Below are positions 1-8,139 of a DNA stretch of 36,769 nucleotides, piece by piece. Within the stretch, counting starts at the first letter, position 1; each line of letters starts with the position of its first letter. The notes beneath the pieces are model-generated. The model worked only from the letters and a program-made list of their open reading frames with translations, did no database searches and was not told the origin of the DNA. The translations under genes were made by a program, and so were the position numbers. Source of the stretch: Jiulongibacter sp. Lineage in GTDB: Bacteria > Bacteroidota > Bacteroidia > Cytophagales > Spirosomataceae. Location of the stretch: the NCBI GenBank assembly GCA_024645245.1, contig JAHEBN010000021.1, forward strand, positions 1 to 36,769, written 5' to 3'.

Positions 1-1
1 T

Positions 2-295
2 ATGGATGCCAACGACCAAATCAGTAGCCGCCCTTCCAGTTATTTTATTGAAGATGGCTCTTATTTTCGCTTAAGAAATGTGCAGTTAACCTATAGCTTG
101 CCATCAAGAATTGGCTCAAAAGCCGGGTTTAAAAATGCCCAGGTATATCTACAAGGCCAAAACTTAGTAACATTCACAAAGTACACCGGTTTAAACCCCG
201 AAATTCAAACAGGAGCAGACAATACGCTTGGGTTTGATGGTGGTTATATGCCTGTATCGAGAACAATGATAATAGGTGTCAATTTCTCATTCTAA
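2..295 (+). CDS. SusC/RagA-type TonB-linked outer membrane protein, C-terminal fragment
   Basis: Only the last ~97 codons are in the window; the gene begins upstream and the first methionine seen here is internal. The text matches the C-terminal barrel end of SusC/RagA transporters: a segment reading SYFRLRNVQLTYSLP, then VYLQGQNLVTFTKYTGLNPE, and a last strand ending in VNFSF with a terminal phenylalanine, as expected for an outer-membrane beta-barrel. The family imports glycans, peptides or other large nutrients through the outer membrane with TonB energy. The SusD partner starts 21 nt downstream on the same strand, so the two form the usual pair. The substrate cannot be read from this fragment. 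Family call is firm; transported compound unknown. Confidence 0.93.
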   Translation: MDANDQISSRPSSYFIEDGSYFRLRNVQLTYSLPSRIGSKAGFKNAQVYLQGQNLVTFTKYTGLNPEIQTGADNTLGFDGGYMPVSRTMIIGVNFSF

Positions 296-316
296 ATGAT
301 TTAAAATACTGAAAAT

Positions 317-2110
317 ATGAAGAATATAAAATTAAAATTAATTTCCGCTACGTCATTAGCAGTCTTAGGGACATTTATTTCTTGCAAAGATGACTTTTTA
401 GTAAGAGAGCCTCAAGGACAATATAGCCCAAATGCACTGGCAACTGTAGAAGGTATAGATGGCCTTTTGTTAGGTGCCTATGGCATGCTTGATGGGCAGG
501 GTTTGGATGGACAGGCTCCATGGAATAATGACATTACCAGTTGGGTTTTTGGAGGTATAGCCTCTGATGATGCCTATAAAGGGACAGATGCAGGTGATCA
601 ACCAGAAGAATCATTTATTGAAAAATACGATTTTCAAGCAACAAACGATCATATCACCAATAAATGGAGAGGGCTCTACAAAGGCATCGCAAGAACCAAC
701 GATGTGATTAACAGCTTAAAAAACGTAGAGAAAATAAGCGATAGCAAAAAAGCTCAAGTTATTGCCGAAGCACGATTCTTAAGAGGTTTGTTTCATTTTG
801 AGGCTCGTAAAATGTGGAAAAGCATCCCTTATATTGATGAAAACATATACAACCTCAATGATTTGGAAAGTACAAAAGTACCCAATGATAAAGAGGTATG
901 GCCTATGATTGAGGCAGATTTTCAAGCTGCTATGAATGTACTTCCTGAAACTCAGGCTCAAGTAGGACGACCAACTAAATATGCCGCCATGGCATTTTTA
1001 GCAAAAGCAAAAATGTTTCAGGGGTATGATCAAAGTACGGGAGCCGCTAAACCTGCCGTACTTCAAGCAGCAAAGGCATTGCTAGAGCAAATAGTAAACA
1101 GTGGTAAATACCAACTTACAGAAAAGTTTGAGGATAATTTCCGAGTAGCTACCAGAAACAATAAAGAATCCATTTTTGAGATTCAATATGCAGTATCTAG
1201 TGCTAATGGAGATGCGGCTACAGCTGGAGTAGGTCTGGCTCATCCTTACATAGATCCATGGGGATGCTGTGGTTTTTATCAGCCATCGCAAAATTTAGTT
1301 AATGCTTACAAAACCCAAAATGGACTTCCATTGGTGGATACCTTTAATGACACCGATGTAAAAAATGACCAAGGCTTAACCTATTCAACTCCTTTCGAAC
1401 CATACGATGGCCCCCTAGATCCTCGTTTAGATCATACGGTAGGTCGTCGCGGAATCTTATTTATTGATTTCAAAATTCATGGCAGTGATTTTATTCGGGA
1501 TCAAACTTACGCTGGCCCCTATTCTCCTAAAAAACACATAGCCGAAAAAGCAGGTTTTGGAATCAATGGATGGGGAAATCTGTCAAGCAACAATTACCGC
1601 ATCATGAGATACGACATGGTGCTTCTATGGCTTGCTGAATGCGAAGTAGAATTAGGAAATCTACAGCACGCACGCGAGTTGGTTAATCAAATAAGAACTA
1701 GGGCTGCAAATCCGGCAGGTTTTGTTCCAAAAGCGATTCAGGGGCCTGCATCCAGAGATGACTACAGCATTGCCAAAGATGCAAGTGGAAACGCAATTCC
1801 AGCCGCAAATTATGTTATAAAAACGTATGATGCAGCTTGGACAGACGCAGCTGCCGCAAGAAAAGCAGTACGTATGGAAAACAGACTTGAGTTTGCCATG
1901 GAAGGCCACCGTTTCTTTGACCTGCAAAGATGGGGCGTTTCGGCAGAGGTACTTAATGCATATTTAGCAAAAGAAGGCACAAAAAGAACCTACCTTTCAG
2001 GTGCCACCTTTAAGAAAAATAAAAATGAGTATTTCCCGATACCGCAACAAGCTATCGATCGATCATTTAAAGAAGGTACTGCAACCCTTAAGCAAGATCC
2101 TGCTTATTAA
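317..2110 (+). CDS. SusD/RagB family nutrient-binding outer membrane lipoprotein
   Basis: 597 residues, a normal SusD length. The N-terminus is a lipoprotein signal peptide ending FISC, with Cys at about residue 23 followed by KDDF. The Lys-Asp-Asp just after the Cys fits the Bacteroidota lipoprotein export signal for surface exposure (family knowledge). Typical SusD landmarks follow: an N-terminal helical/TPR-like part (TNKWRGLYKGIARTNDVIN; AEARFLRGLFHFEARKMW), a C-terminal RMENRLEFAMEGHRFFDLQRWG block and a closing YFPIPQQAIDRS. SusD proteins cap the SusC barrel and bind the substrate. It lies 21 nt after the SusC fragment and is followed by a strong terminator, so it ends this operon. No glycoside hydrolase or sulfatase follows, so the substrate cannot be inferred. 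Confidence 0.95.
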   Translation: MKNIKLKLISATSLAVLGTFISCKDDFLVREPQGQYSPNALATVEGIDGLLLGAYGMLDGQGLDGQAPWNNDITSWVFGGIASDDAYKGTDAGDQPEESFIEKYDFQATNDHITNKWRGLYKGIARTNDVINSLKNVEKISDSKKAQVIAEARFLRGLFHFEARKMWKSIPYIDENIYNLNDLESTKVPNDKEVWPMIEADFQAAMNVLPETQAQVGRPTKYAAMAFLAKAKMFQGYDQSTGAAKPAVLQAAKALLEQIVNSGKYQLTEKFEDNFRVATRNNKESIFEIQYAVSSANGDAATAGVGLAHPYIDPWGCCGFYQPSQNLVNAYKTQNGLPLVDTFNDTDVKNDQGLTYSTPFEPYDGPLDPRLDHTVGRRGILFIDFKIHGSDFIRDQTYAGPYSPKKHIAEKAGFGINGWGNLSSNNYRIMRYDMVLLWLAECEVELGNLQHARELVNQIRTRAANPAGFVPKAIQGPASRDDYSIAKDASGNAIPAANYVIKTYDAAWTDAAAARKAVRMENRLEFAMEGHRFFDLQRWGVSAEVLNAYLAKEGTKRTYLSGATFKKNKNEYFPIPQQAIDRSFKEGTATLKQDPAY

Positions 2111-2130
2111 AAGATCATAATTAATTATAT

Positions 2131-2171
2131 AAAACGCCTCGAAAATAGCAATACTTTCGAGGCGTTTTTTT
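2131..2171 (+). terminator. Rho-independent terminator after susD
   Basis: A perfect 14-bp inverted repeat (2131-2144 with 2155-2168, core ACGCCTCGAAA/TTTCGAGGCGT) encloses a 10-nt loop and runs into seven T residues. It lies 20 nt after the SusD stop codon, which is the expected place to end a susCD transcript. Confidence 0.93.
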
Positions 2172-2698
2172 ATGGGCAAGAAAAAATCAAATGATGATTT
2201 TAATCCGTTTTTTGATTTTGCCTGACGAGTATCTAACCAGAGATAAAAAAGAACGAATAATTTTTTAAAATAATTTGCAATATTATTTAAAACGAGATCT
2301 ATAAAATGAGTTAATACGAATTATTCAAATTATCTTATTTAAATCTATTCGCGATTTATCGGAAAGAAAGGGAATAAATTAGAATTATGCTGAGCTATAT
2401 AAGGGTAATCTATCTGGCCATTTAATGAGAATAACAAAAGCAATATCGTTTAGTTGAGCAATTTTTCAAAACGTCAACCTTAATCCCTCTCCCCTTCGAT
2501 AAACTCAGGGTAAACGTAAGAGGGTATATGGACGCTTAACTAAACGACATTGATAGCTAAAGTTTAATTGACTTTTAAACTGATTGGTGATAACCTAAAC
2601 TACATAAAAGAGAAGCATTTTGGGGTCGGAAAAGAATTTCTGGTAAATAAGTAGGGTTAAGTTATCAGATTGCCGGGAAATTTTGAACCGTCTCAATT
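2172..2698. other. Gene-free interval between susD terminator and histidine kinase
   Basis: 527 nt with no convincing open frame on either strand. The only structure I can point to is the palindromic element at 2441-2552, listed separately. The rest is AT-rich spacer without a recognisable promoter, tRNA or gene relic. Confidence 0.6.
2441..2552. repeat. Nested palindromic (MITE/REP-like) element
   Basis: Outer arms at 2441-2459 and 2534-2552 are inverted repeats of each other matching at 17 of 19 positions (shared core TCGTTTAGTT). Inside them CCCTCT (2485-2490) pairs with AGAGGG (2519-2524). Inside that lies CCCTTCGATAAACTCAGGG (2492-2510), where CCCT..GA can pair with TCAGGG. This inner word resembles the CCCTGAG...TCGAAGGG palindromes scattered through many bacterial genomes (from memory, not searched). 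No open reading frame lies inside, so any mobility would have to be supplied in trans. Only one copy is visible in this window. Confidence 0.55.
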
Positions 2699-3892
2699 TC
2701 AAACTACTATTCGAAAAGTAGTACCTACTCCAGGCTGCGAATCATACACATAAAGCCGGCCTTTGTGATAGGTTTCGATTATTCTTTTTGCCAAGGTAAG
2801 TCCTAATCCCCATCCCCGTTTTTTGGTGGAATATCCGGCATTAAACACTTTCCGGAAATTAGATTTCGGTATACCCTTACCAGTGTCTTTAATATCTATG
2901 ATTGTTTTTCCTTTGCTGTTTTCTGAAATACTGACAAATAACTCCCCAACTCCCTCCATAGCATCAACCGCATTTTTGCATAAATTCTCAATTACCCATT
3001 CAAACAAGTGTCGGTTTATTTTTACCATCTTTTCATGCGATAGCTGATTGTTAAAATGCCATTTTATTTTGGTGGAAATTCGGCGATGCAGGTAATTGGT
3101 GGTTTGTTCCAATACTTCGGCAATGTTTTCTTCTTTCATTGCCGGCACCGATCCGATATTAGAAAAGCGGGTGGTTATTGTTTCCAATCGGTAAACATCT
3201 TTTTCCATTTCATCGCCTATTCCCTGATCAAAATTTTCGTCAGCACGCAAAACTTCGATCCAACCCAATAATCCCGAAATAGGCGTTCCCAATTGATGGG
3301 CAGTTTCTTTTGCCAGTCCCACCCAAACGCGGTTTTGCTCCGCCCTTCGTGACGAACTATAAGCAATAAAAGCCAGCAAACCGAATATAAAAAATGTTCC
3401 TAAAATAATAAAAGGGAAAAACCGCAATTGCTTAAGAGTAATGGAATTAGAATAATATACATACGCCTTTTCAGCACCCATATCCACCTCAATAGGCGGA
3501 TGCTCGTCCGACATTTCGGCAATTTTGAGATATAGAAAATCCTTTTTCTCCTCTGCCGTCATAGCATTGGTGCTATCCGCTATCTCCGGAATATTTTCAC
3601 TGATATTTGGCTCCCCATTGATCACTAAAATGGTAGGAATGGTTTCATTTGCTTCCAGTAGTTCTTGCACAAATGTGTAGTCACAATCGCTTTCCAGGCT
3701 TTTTTCAAGAAAAAACCGAATACTTTCAGCATAAAGGGTGGCGTATTTTTTTTCCCTGTCTTCAAGTGCTTTTCCGAGCAAATTAAAATAATACAACACT
3801 CCGGCTCCGATAATCAAGAGCAAACTAATAACCACAATCCGCCATCCAGATAGCTCATTATAGATATTAAAAAATACGCGGTTAGATGCCAT
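2699..3892 (-). CDS. Membrane-bound sensor histidine kinase
   Basis: 397 residues. Two membrane segments (about residues 19-38 and 158-179) bracket a ~120-residue extracytoplasmic sensor of no family I recognise. The kinase core follows directly with no obvious HAMP linker: H-box AKETAHQLGTPISGLLGW with phospho-acceptor His199, N-box ENLCKNAVDAM (302-312), G1 DTGKGIP (336-342), F-box around FRKVFNAGYSTK and G2 GWGLGLTLAKR. All catalytic boxes are intact. No response regulator lies beside it, so it is an orphan kinase or signals to a distant partner. It is transcribed divergently from hemA across a 214-nt gap. The signal sensed is unknown. Confidence 0.9.
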   Translation of the reverse strand: MASNRVFFNIYNELSGWRIVVISLLLIIGAGVLYYFNLLGKALEDREKKYATLYAESIRFFLEKSLESDCDYTFVQELLEANETIPTILVINGEPNISENIPEIADSTNAMTAEEKKDFLYLKIAEMSDEHPPIEVDMGAEKAYVYYSNSITLKQLRFFPFIILGTFFIFGLLAFIAYSSSRRAEQNRVWVGLAKETAHQLGTPISGLLGWIEVLRADENFDQGIGDEMEKDVYRLETITTRFSNIGSVPAMKEENIAEVLEQTTNYLHRRISTKIKWHFNNQLSHEKMVKINRHLFEWVIENLCKNAVDAMEGVGELFVSISENSKGKTIIDIKDTGKGIPKSNFRKVFNAGYSTKKRGWGLGLTLAKRIIETYHKGRLYVYDSQPGVGTTFRIVV

Positions 3893-4080
3893 TTATAGTT
3901 TTTAAGTAGAAGAATTAATCTTTTTTGCTAAACCCAACGTTTATAAACCGACTAACGTCTATAATTCGGCACTCATTTTGTATTTCTCTTATAATAATGA
4001 ATACAAACCGTGTTTATTTAGATTTATTCTAAATTCAATTATGTGACTTTTGTCATAACAAATATATATGCTTATCAACG

Positions 4081-4088
4081 TAAATTTG
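4081..4088 (+). promoter_or_regulatory. Possible -7 element upstream of hemA
   Basis: TAAATTTG matches the Bacteroidota -7 consensus TAnnTTTG and ends 18 nt before the hemA ATG. No TTG-type -33 element lies at the usual 17-23 nt spacing; the nearest TTTTG (4048-4052) is 28 nt away, so support is partial. Confidence 0.35.
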
Positions 4089-4106
4089 CAAACGATTTAG
4101 AAGAAC

Positions 4107-5366
4107 ATGTACGGACAACTAAAAGCCATATCGATATCCTACAAAAATGCTCCTTTGAGCATCAGGGAAAAAATTGCACTTAACGAAGATGAATGCAAAG
4201 CACTAATGCTTAAAATTCGGGAAGTCTTTGATATTGCAGAAGTAGTAATTCTAAGTACTTGTAACCGTACAGAGATTTATTTTATATCCGATACAGATAA
4301 GACCAAAGAATTGGTTGGTTTATTGGCTTCTTTTAAAGGCAGCACTTCTGGCGAACTATTGCAATATGCTGATCTGATTACCGTGGAACAAAAAGCATTA
4401 AGTTATCTTTTTGAAGTGGGCACAGGTTTGCATTCCCAGGTAATTGGTGATTTGCAGATTCCAAATCAGATTAAAAATGCCTATCAATGGTCGGCAGATA
4501 TTCAAATGGCCGGGCCTTATATACACCGATTGCTACACACTGTATTTTTCTTGAATAAACGTGTGGTGCAGGAAACAGCTTTTCGTGATGGAGCAGCAAG
4601 TACATCTTATGCAGCCGTTGACACCATTGAAACTTTCCTCCCCTTACTTAAAGAACCTAAGATTTTAGTTTTGGGCCTGGGTGAATTAGGACGCGATGTA
4701 ATCAAAACCCTGGTACATAAAGGTTATAAAAACTTTACCGTTTGTAACCGTACTATCGAGAAAGCACAAGCACTTTCCAATGAAATTGGCTGTGAAATAC
4801 TTTCTTTCGAGAATCTGGAATCCAATATTCGTAATTACGATATCGTGATATCTTCCATTATGGCACCGGAGCCGGTAATAAGCCGCAGTATGCTGGAAAA
4901 TTCAGCGATGAAATCGGTGAAATATTTTGTAGACCTCTCTATTCCACGCAGTATAGATCCTGAAATTGAGAAAATACCTGGAATGGTGGTTTTTGATTTA
5001 GATGAAATACAACAGAAAGCCAATGAAGCTTTGGAAAAACGCAGAAATGCTATTCCTGATGTAAAAAACATCATTGCCGAAACGGTGAATGATTTCAGCG
5101 ATTGGAGCAACCAAATGATTGTTTCACCAACTATTCAGAAACTGAAAAATGCTTTAGAGCAAATCAGAAAAGAAGAGATGGCCCGCTATATGAAATCACT
5201 TTCAGAAGAAGAGGCTATCAAAATGGATAAAATAACCAGTAGCATGATGCAGAAAATCATGAAGCTGCCCGTACTACAACTCAAAGCCGCTTGCAAACGC
5301 GGCGAAGCTGAAACACTTATCGATGTGTTGAACGACCTTTTCGATCTGGAAAAGGTAGAAGCTTAA
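4107..5366 (+). CDS. hemA: Glutamyl-tRNA reductase
   Basis: 419 residues, the usual length. It reduces the glutamyl group of Glu-tRNA to glutamate-1-semialdehyde with NADPH, the first committed step of C5-pathway tetrapyrrole synthesis in the cytoplasm. The N-terminal catalytic domain carries the nucleophile Cys52 in STCNRTEIY. The GLHSQVIGDLQIPNQIK block corresponds to the family's GL-S---GE-QI--Q-K signature, with Asp in place of the more common Glu. The Rossmann NADPH loop is VLGLGELGRD (about 188-197), and a helical C-terminal dimerisation domain follows (ALEQIRKEEMARYMKSLSEEE). ATG start; a -7-like box lies just upstream. No hemC, hemD or hemE is adjacent, unlike many Bacteroidota, so it stands alone here between a divergent kinase and a convergent gene 9 nt downstream. 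Confidence 0.95.
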   Translation: MYGQLKAISISYKNAPLSIREKIALNEDECKALMLKIREVFDIAEVVILSTCNRTEIYFISDTDKTKELVGLLASFKGSTSGELLQYADLITVEQKALSYLFEVGTGLHSQVIGDLQIPNQIKNAYQWSADIQMAGPYIHRLLHTVFFLNKRVVQETAFRDGAASTSYAAVDTIETFLPLLKEPKILVLGLGELGRDVIKTLVHKGYKNFTVCNRTIEKAQALSNEIGCEILSFENLESNIRNYDIVISSIMAPEPVISRSMLENSAMKSVKYFVDLSIPRSIDPEIEKIPGMVVFDLDEIQQKANEALEKRRNAIPDVKNIIAETVNDFSDWSNQMIVSPTIQKLKNALEQIRKEEMARYMKSLSEEEAIKMDKITSSMMQKIMKLPVLQLKAACKRGEAETLIDVLNDLFDLEKVEA

Positions 5367-5375
5367 CAATTAATT

Positions 5376-5939
5376 TTATTTGAAAGTATAAAATAGTCCG
5401 ATTCCGCTTTTATTCGACAAGCTCCCATTTAATGAAATTTGGGTCACATCCTGAATTTTAGAAAATGATAAGTTTCCCTGACCGGTTTCCCCTGTAAGCA
5501 TAAAATTTTGGCCGAAATGATACATAAATCGTAAAGGATGGATATTGGCATTTAAACTAAGACCGTAAACATCCCCGCCGAAATGTCCATTAATATTTCC
5601 TCCAAAAGCGGGAGCGAAATAAAATTTATCCGCAATAGTTATGAATTTACCGTATTCCATATCCGGACCAAGCATCCAGTTGGCATCGGATTGCCGGCCG
5701 GTGCTATTCAGATTAGTTATCCCGAAGTTTCCTCCAACCGACAGATAAGTATTATTTTGACGAATTTTACCGTAAAGATTATTCAGATTGGTGGTATAAT
5801 TGGTACCACTTTCGCCTACAGAAAGTAAATTAAAATTAATATTGCCACTAATAATTTTTCTTCCAGGTAAATCTTGTGAGAAAATCGTTGTATTAAAAAG
5901 TAAAAGCAAAAACAGGGTAATTTGGTAGATTTTGAGCAT
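5376..5939 (-). CDS. Secreted outer-membrane beta-barrel-like protein
   Basis: 187 residues from the ATG at 5939. The longest frame opens 24 nt upstream at a TTG, but the ATG puts MLKIYQITLFLLLLFNTTIFSQ, a clean signal peptide, at the very start and is preferred. The mature part is rich in Gly, Asn, Phe and Tyr with alternating hydrophobic residues (YLSVGGNFGITNLNS, FYFAPAFGGNINGHFGG, SGIGLFYTFK) and ends in aromatic-x-Phe-Lys, typical of small outer-membrane barrels. I do not recognise a named family. It is convergent with hemA (9-nt gap), and no promoter box is evident. Secretion is well supported; the barrel is an inference from composition and strand pattern. Confidence 0.7.
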   Translation of the reverse strand: MLKIYQITLFLLLLFNTTIFSQDLPGRKIISGNINFNLLSVGESGTNYTTNLNNLYGKIRQNNTYLSVGGNFGITNLNSTGRQSDANWMLGPDMEYGKFITIADKFYFAPAFGGNINGHFGGDVYGLSLNANIHPLRFMYHFGQNFMLTGETGQGNLSFSKIQDVTQISLNGSLSNKSGIGLFYTFK

Positions 5940-6015
5940 ATTCCTATTTATATTTTGAATCAAGAAGATAATATATTTAGTTTAAGAGATTCTTTTATTC
6001 TAAAGGTTCAATTGC

Positions 6016-6837
6016 ATGATTTCTCCTAAAATTATATTAAATAACGGTATCGAAATCCCTCAGGTAGGCCTCGGGGTTTTTGAAGAAGATTTTGATATAA
6101 GCAAAACCAAAGAAGCAGTGAAATATGCTTTGGAAGTGGGCTACCGGCATATAGATACAGCTGCCGTTTATCAGAATGAAGAAGAAGTAGGAAAAGCTTT
6201 GAAAGAAACTACGGTGCCAAGAAATGAGATTTTTGTAACTACCAAAGTATGGAATTCGGAACAGGGTTATGACTCCACTTTACGTGCATATGAAAACAGC
6301 CTGAAAAGCTTGCAACTGGATTATATTGATTTATATCTTGTCCATTGGCCGGTAAAAAACAAACGAAAAGACACCTGGAAAGCCCTAGAAAAAATTTACG
6401 AGGAAAAAAGGGTAAGGGCAATTGGTATTTCCAACTACCTGGTGCCACATCTGGAAGAATTAAGCACCTATGCCCATATTATTCCTGCAGTAAACCAAAT
6501 TGAATTTACTCCCTATTGCAATGAAAAGGATACACTTGACTGGTGCAGAAAAAACGGCATTGCCCTCGAAAGTTATTCACCATTAGTACGTGGCCTAAAA
6601 AGAAACGACCCGCCTTTGTTAAAACTGGCAGAAAAATACGGGAAATCAACTTTCCAGATATTGATCCGCTGGGCGGTAGATCAGGGGGTAATTACCATTC
6701 CCAAAAGCAGCTCTCCAAATCGAATTTCCAACAACTTTGAAGTTTTTGATTTCTGTTTAAATGAATCAGATTTAGAAAGTCTAAGCCACTTACACGATGG
6801 CACACGAGTTGCTGACGATCCTATGGATTATTTGTAA
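6016..6837 (+). CDS. Aldo/keto reductase (2,5-diketo-gluconate reductase-like)
   Basis: 273 residues, a cytoplasmic NADPH-dependent (beta/alpha)8 carbonyl reductase. The catalytic tetrad is readable: Asp and Tyr in YRHIDTAAVYQNEEEVG, Lys in VTTKVWNSEQG and His in YLVHWPV. Signature stretches GISNYLVPHLEEL, VNQIEFTPYCNE and the cofactor segment VITIPKSSSPNRISNNFEVFDF are all present. The N-terminus (NNGIEIPQVGLGVFE) is canonical, supporting the ATG at 6016. It is a single-gene unit by spacing (72 nt to the next gene, which has its own -7-like box). The physiological substrate cannot be read from sequence; small aldehydes or sugar-derived ketones are common in the family. Confidence 0.93.
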   Translation: MISPKIILNNGIEIPQVGLGVFEEDFDISKTKEAVKYALEVGYRHIDTAAVYQNEEEVGKALKETTVPRNEIFVTTKVWNSEQGYDSTLRAYENSLKSLQLDYIDLYLVHWPVKNKRKDTWKALEKIYEEKRVRAIGISNYLVPHLEELSTYAHIIPAVNQIEFTPYCNEKDTLDWCRKNGIALESYSPLVRGLKRNDPPLLKLAEKYGKSTFQILIRWAVDQGVITIPKSSSPNRISNNFEVFDFCLNESDLESLSHLHDGTRVADDPMDYL

Positions 6838-6865
6838 GACTTTTTGATATGATTAATATCATTTT

Positions 6866-6892
6866 TTGAGGCATTCAGAAAATATAATTTTG
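6866..6892 (+). promoter_or_regulatory. Candidate promoter for the DoxX/DUF417-like gene
   Basis: TAATTTTG at 6885-6892 fits TAnnTTTG, and TTG at 6866-6868 lies 16 nt upstream, slightly shorter than the usual 17-23. The ATG follows 18 nt after the -7 box. Confidence 0.45.
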
Positions 6893-6909
6893 ACTCAAAA
6901 TAGTGATAA

Positions 6910-7368
6910 ATGGAATCAGTAACTGAAAAAGAAAAAATTAAATATATTTTAATTGAAGAAAATGGAACATTTTCAAACAAAATAGTTTGGATTAACCGGA
7001 TTTCACTTTTCGTAGTTTTCTTTTGGTTCGGTTTCTTAAAAATTGTTGGCCTTTCCCCTGCTGAATCTCTGGTTACTCATTTGCATGAAGTTACTATTTA
7101 TTCTGCGATATCTATAAATGATTTTTTAATCATTCTGGGTATAATTGAATGTACTATAGGTCTTTTATGGTTGATTCCTAAGTATACAAATATAGCTTTT
7201 GTCATATTCATTTTACACATGATAAGCACCTTTTTACCTTTGCTCTTCTTACGTACTGAAACCTGGCAAAATACCTTTGTGCTTACATTAACTGGTCAAT
7301 ATATTATCAAAAATCTCGTTTTAATCGCCAGTGCGTCTACAATTTGGGCCTGTATGAAGAAAAATTAG
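6910..7368 (+). CDS. DoxX/DUF417-like integral membrane protein
   Basis: 152 residues with four hydrophobic segments: about 29-47 (ISLFVVFFWFGFLKIVG), 65-85, 90-112 and 120-146. The first segment with FFWFGFLKIVGLSPAESL and the end with LTGQYIIKNLVLIAS resemble the small four-helix DoxX/DUF417 (YkgB) proteins, whose role is not firmly established. It has its own -7-like element 18 nt upstream. The next gene starts 71 nt downstream, so cotranscription is possible but not compelling. The membrane call is firm; the exact family assignment is tentative. Confidence 0.7.
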   Translation: MESVTEKEKIKYILIEENGTFSNKIVWINRISLFVVFFWFGFLKIVGLSPAESLVTHLHEVTIYSAISINDFLIILGIIECTIGLLWLIPKYTNIAFVIFILHMISTFLPLLFLRTETWQNTFVLTLTGQYIIKNLVLIASASTIWACMKKN

Positions 7369-7439
7369 GCTTTATGGATTTGTTCCTTATTAATTAAAAA
7401 TAAATATTATTTAACTTGCCACAATATCAACCCTGGCAA

Positions 7440-8123
7440 ATGAAAAAAATATATTTTTTGTTACCGGTAATTTTAATTACTGCCTGCTCTCCCCTAAAAA
7501 AATATGCCGATACCCGCTCACCCTGGGAAACCGAAGTGCAAAAACTGGAGCAATTAGATCAACAAGAAAGTTACCCGGACGATGCCATTTTGTTTTTGGG
7601 CAGTTCAAGCATCAGACTCTGGAAAAACATCAAAGAAGACATGGCTCCATACACGCCCATAAGACGTGGATACGGTGGGGCACATTTTACTGACCTTATA
7701 CATTTCACCGATCGTCTTTCTGATCCACATAAATTTCAGGCTATAGTGCTTTTTGTTGCGAATGACATCACAGGTGGCGACAAAGACCTGGAGCCAAAAG
7801 AAGTAGAAAGTTTGTTTAAATTTTTCATAAAACAAGTAAGAGCAAAACATCCCATTACCCCCGTTTTTTACATTCAGGTTACACCCACAAATAGCCGATG
7901 GACTGTTTGGGATAAAATACAAGAAGGAAATAACCTGATTAAGAACTACTGCCAAAAACACGATAATTTGTATTTCATTGAAACAGCTGAAAACTATTTA
8001 GGAGCAGATGGTAAACCAATCGCCGATTTATTCATTCAGGATCAGCTACATATGAAGCAGGCCGGTTACGATATCTGGAAAAGAGTAATTAAAGCTGAGC
8101 TGGATAAGGTTTTAAAAAAATAA
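7440..8123 (+). CDS. SGNH/GDSL hydrolase family lipoprotein
   Basis: 227 residues from the ATG at 7440. The open frame extends 24 nt further to a TTG at 7416, but the ATG gives MKKIYFLLPVILITACS, a textbook lipoprotein signal with lipobox ITAC, and is chosen. SGNH blocks are recognisable: block I ILFLGSSSIRLW (catalytic Ser in GSSS), Gly in RRGYGGAHFTD, block III as VANDITGGD (Asn), and block V as DQLHMKQAGY (Asp and His). These are esterase/lipase-type hydrolases acting on acyl or acetyl esters, often of carbohydrates. No acidic export signal follows the Cys, so it is probably periplasmic. The lactonase-family lipoprotein gene starts 16 nt downstream, so the two are likely one transcript. 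Confidence 0.88.
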   Translation: MKKIYFLLPVILITACSPLKKYADTRSPWETEVQKLEQLDQQESYPDDAILFLGSSSIRLWKNIKEDMAPYTPIRRGYGGAHFTDLIHFTDRLSDPHKFQAIVLFVANDITGGDKDLEPKEVESLFKFFIKQVRAKHPITPVFYIQVTPTNSRWTVWDKIQEGNNLIKNYCQKHDNLYFIETAENYLGADGKPIADLFIQDQLHMKQAGYDIWKRVIKAELDKVLKK

Positions 8124-8139
8124 TAAACAAGTAATTAAA

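Noticed and set aside
4048-4088. TTTTG (4048-4052) as the -33 partner of TAAATTTG before hemA
   Set aside because: The spacing is 28 nt, outside the 17-23 nt range for this promoter class.
6846-6860. GATAT-GATTA-ATATC palindrome before a T run after the aldo/keto reductase gene
   Set aside because: Only a 5-bp, nearly all A/T stem; too weak to call a terminator.
7416-7439. TTG at 7416 (and similar early TTG/GTG starts at 5963, 9340, 23511, 25500, 26901) as true start codons
   Set aside because: In each case an ATG shortly downstream begins a signal peptide or membrane segment, or the extension runs through a promoter, operator or hairpin.
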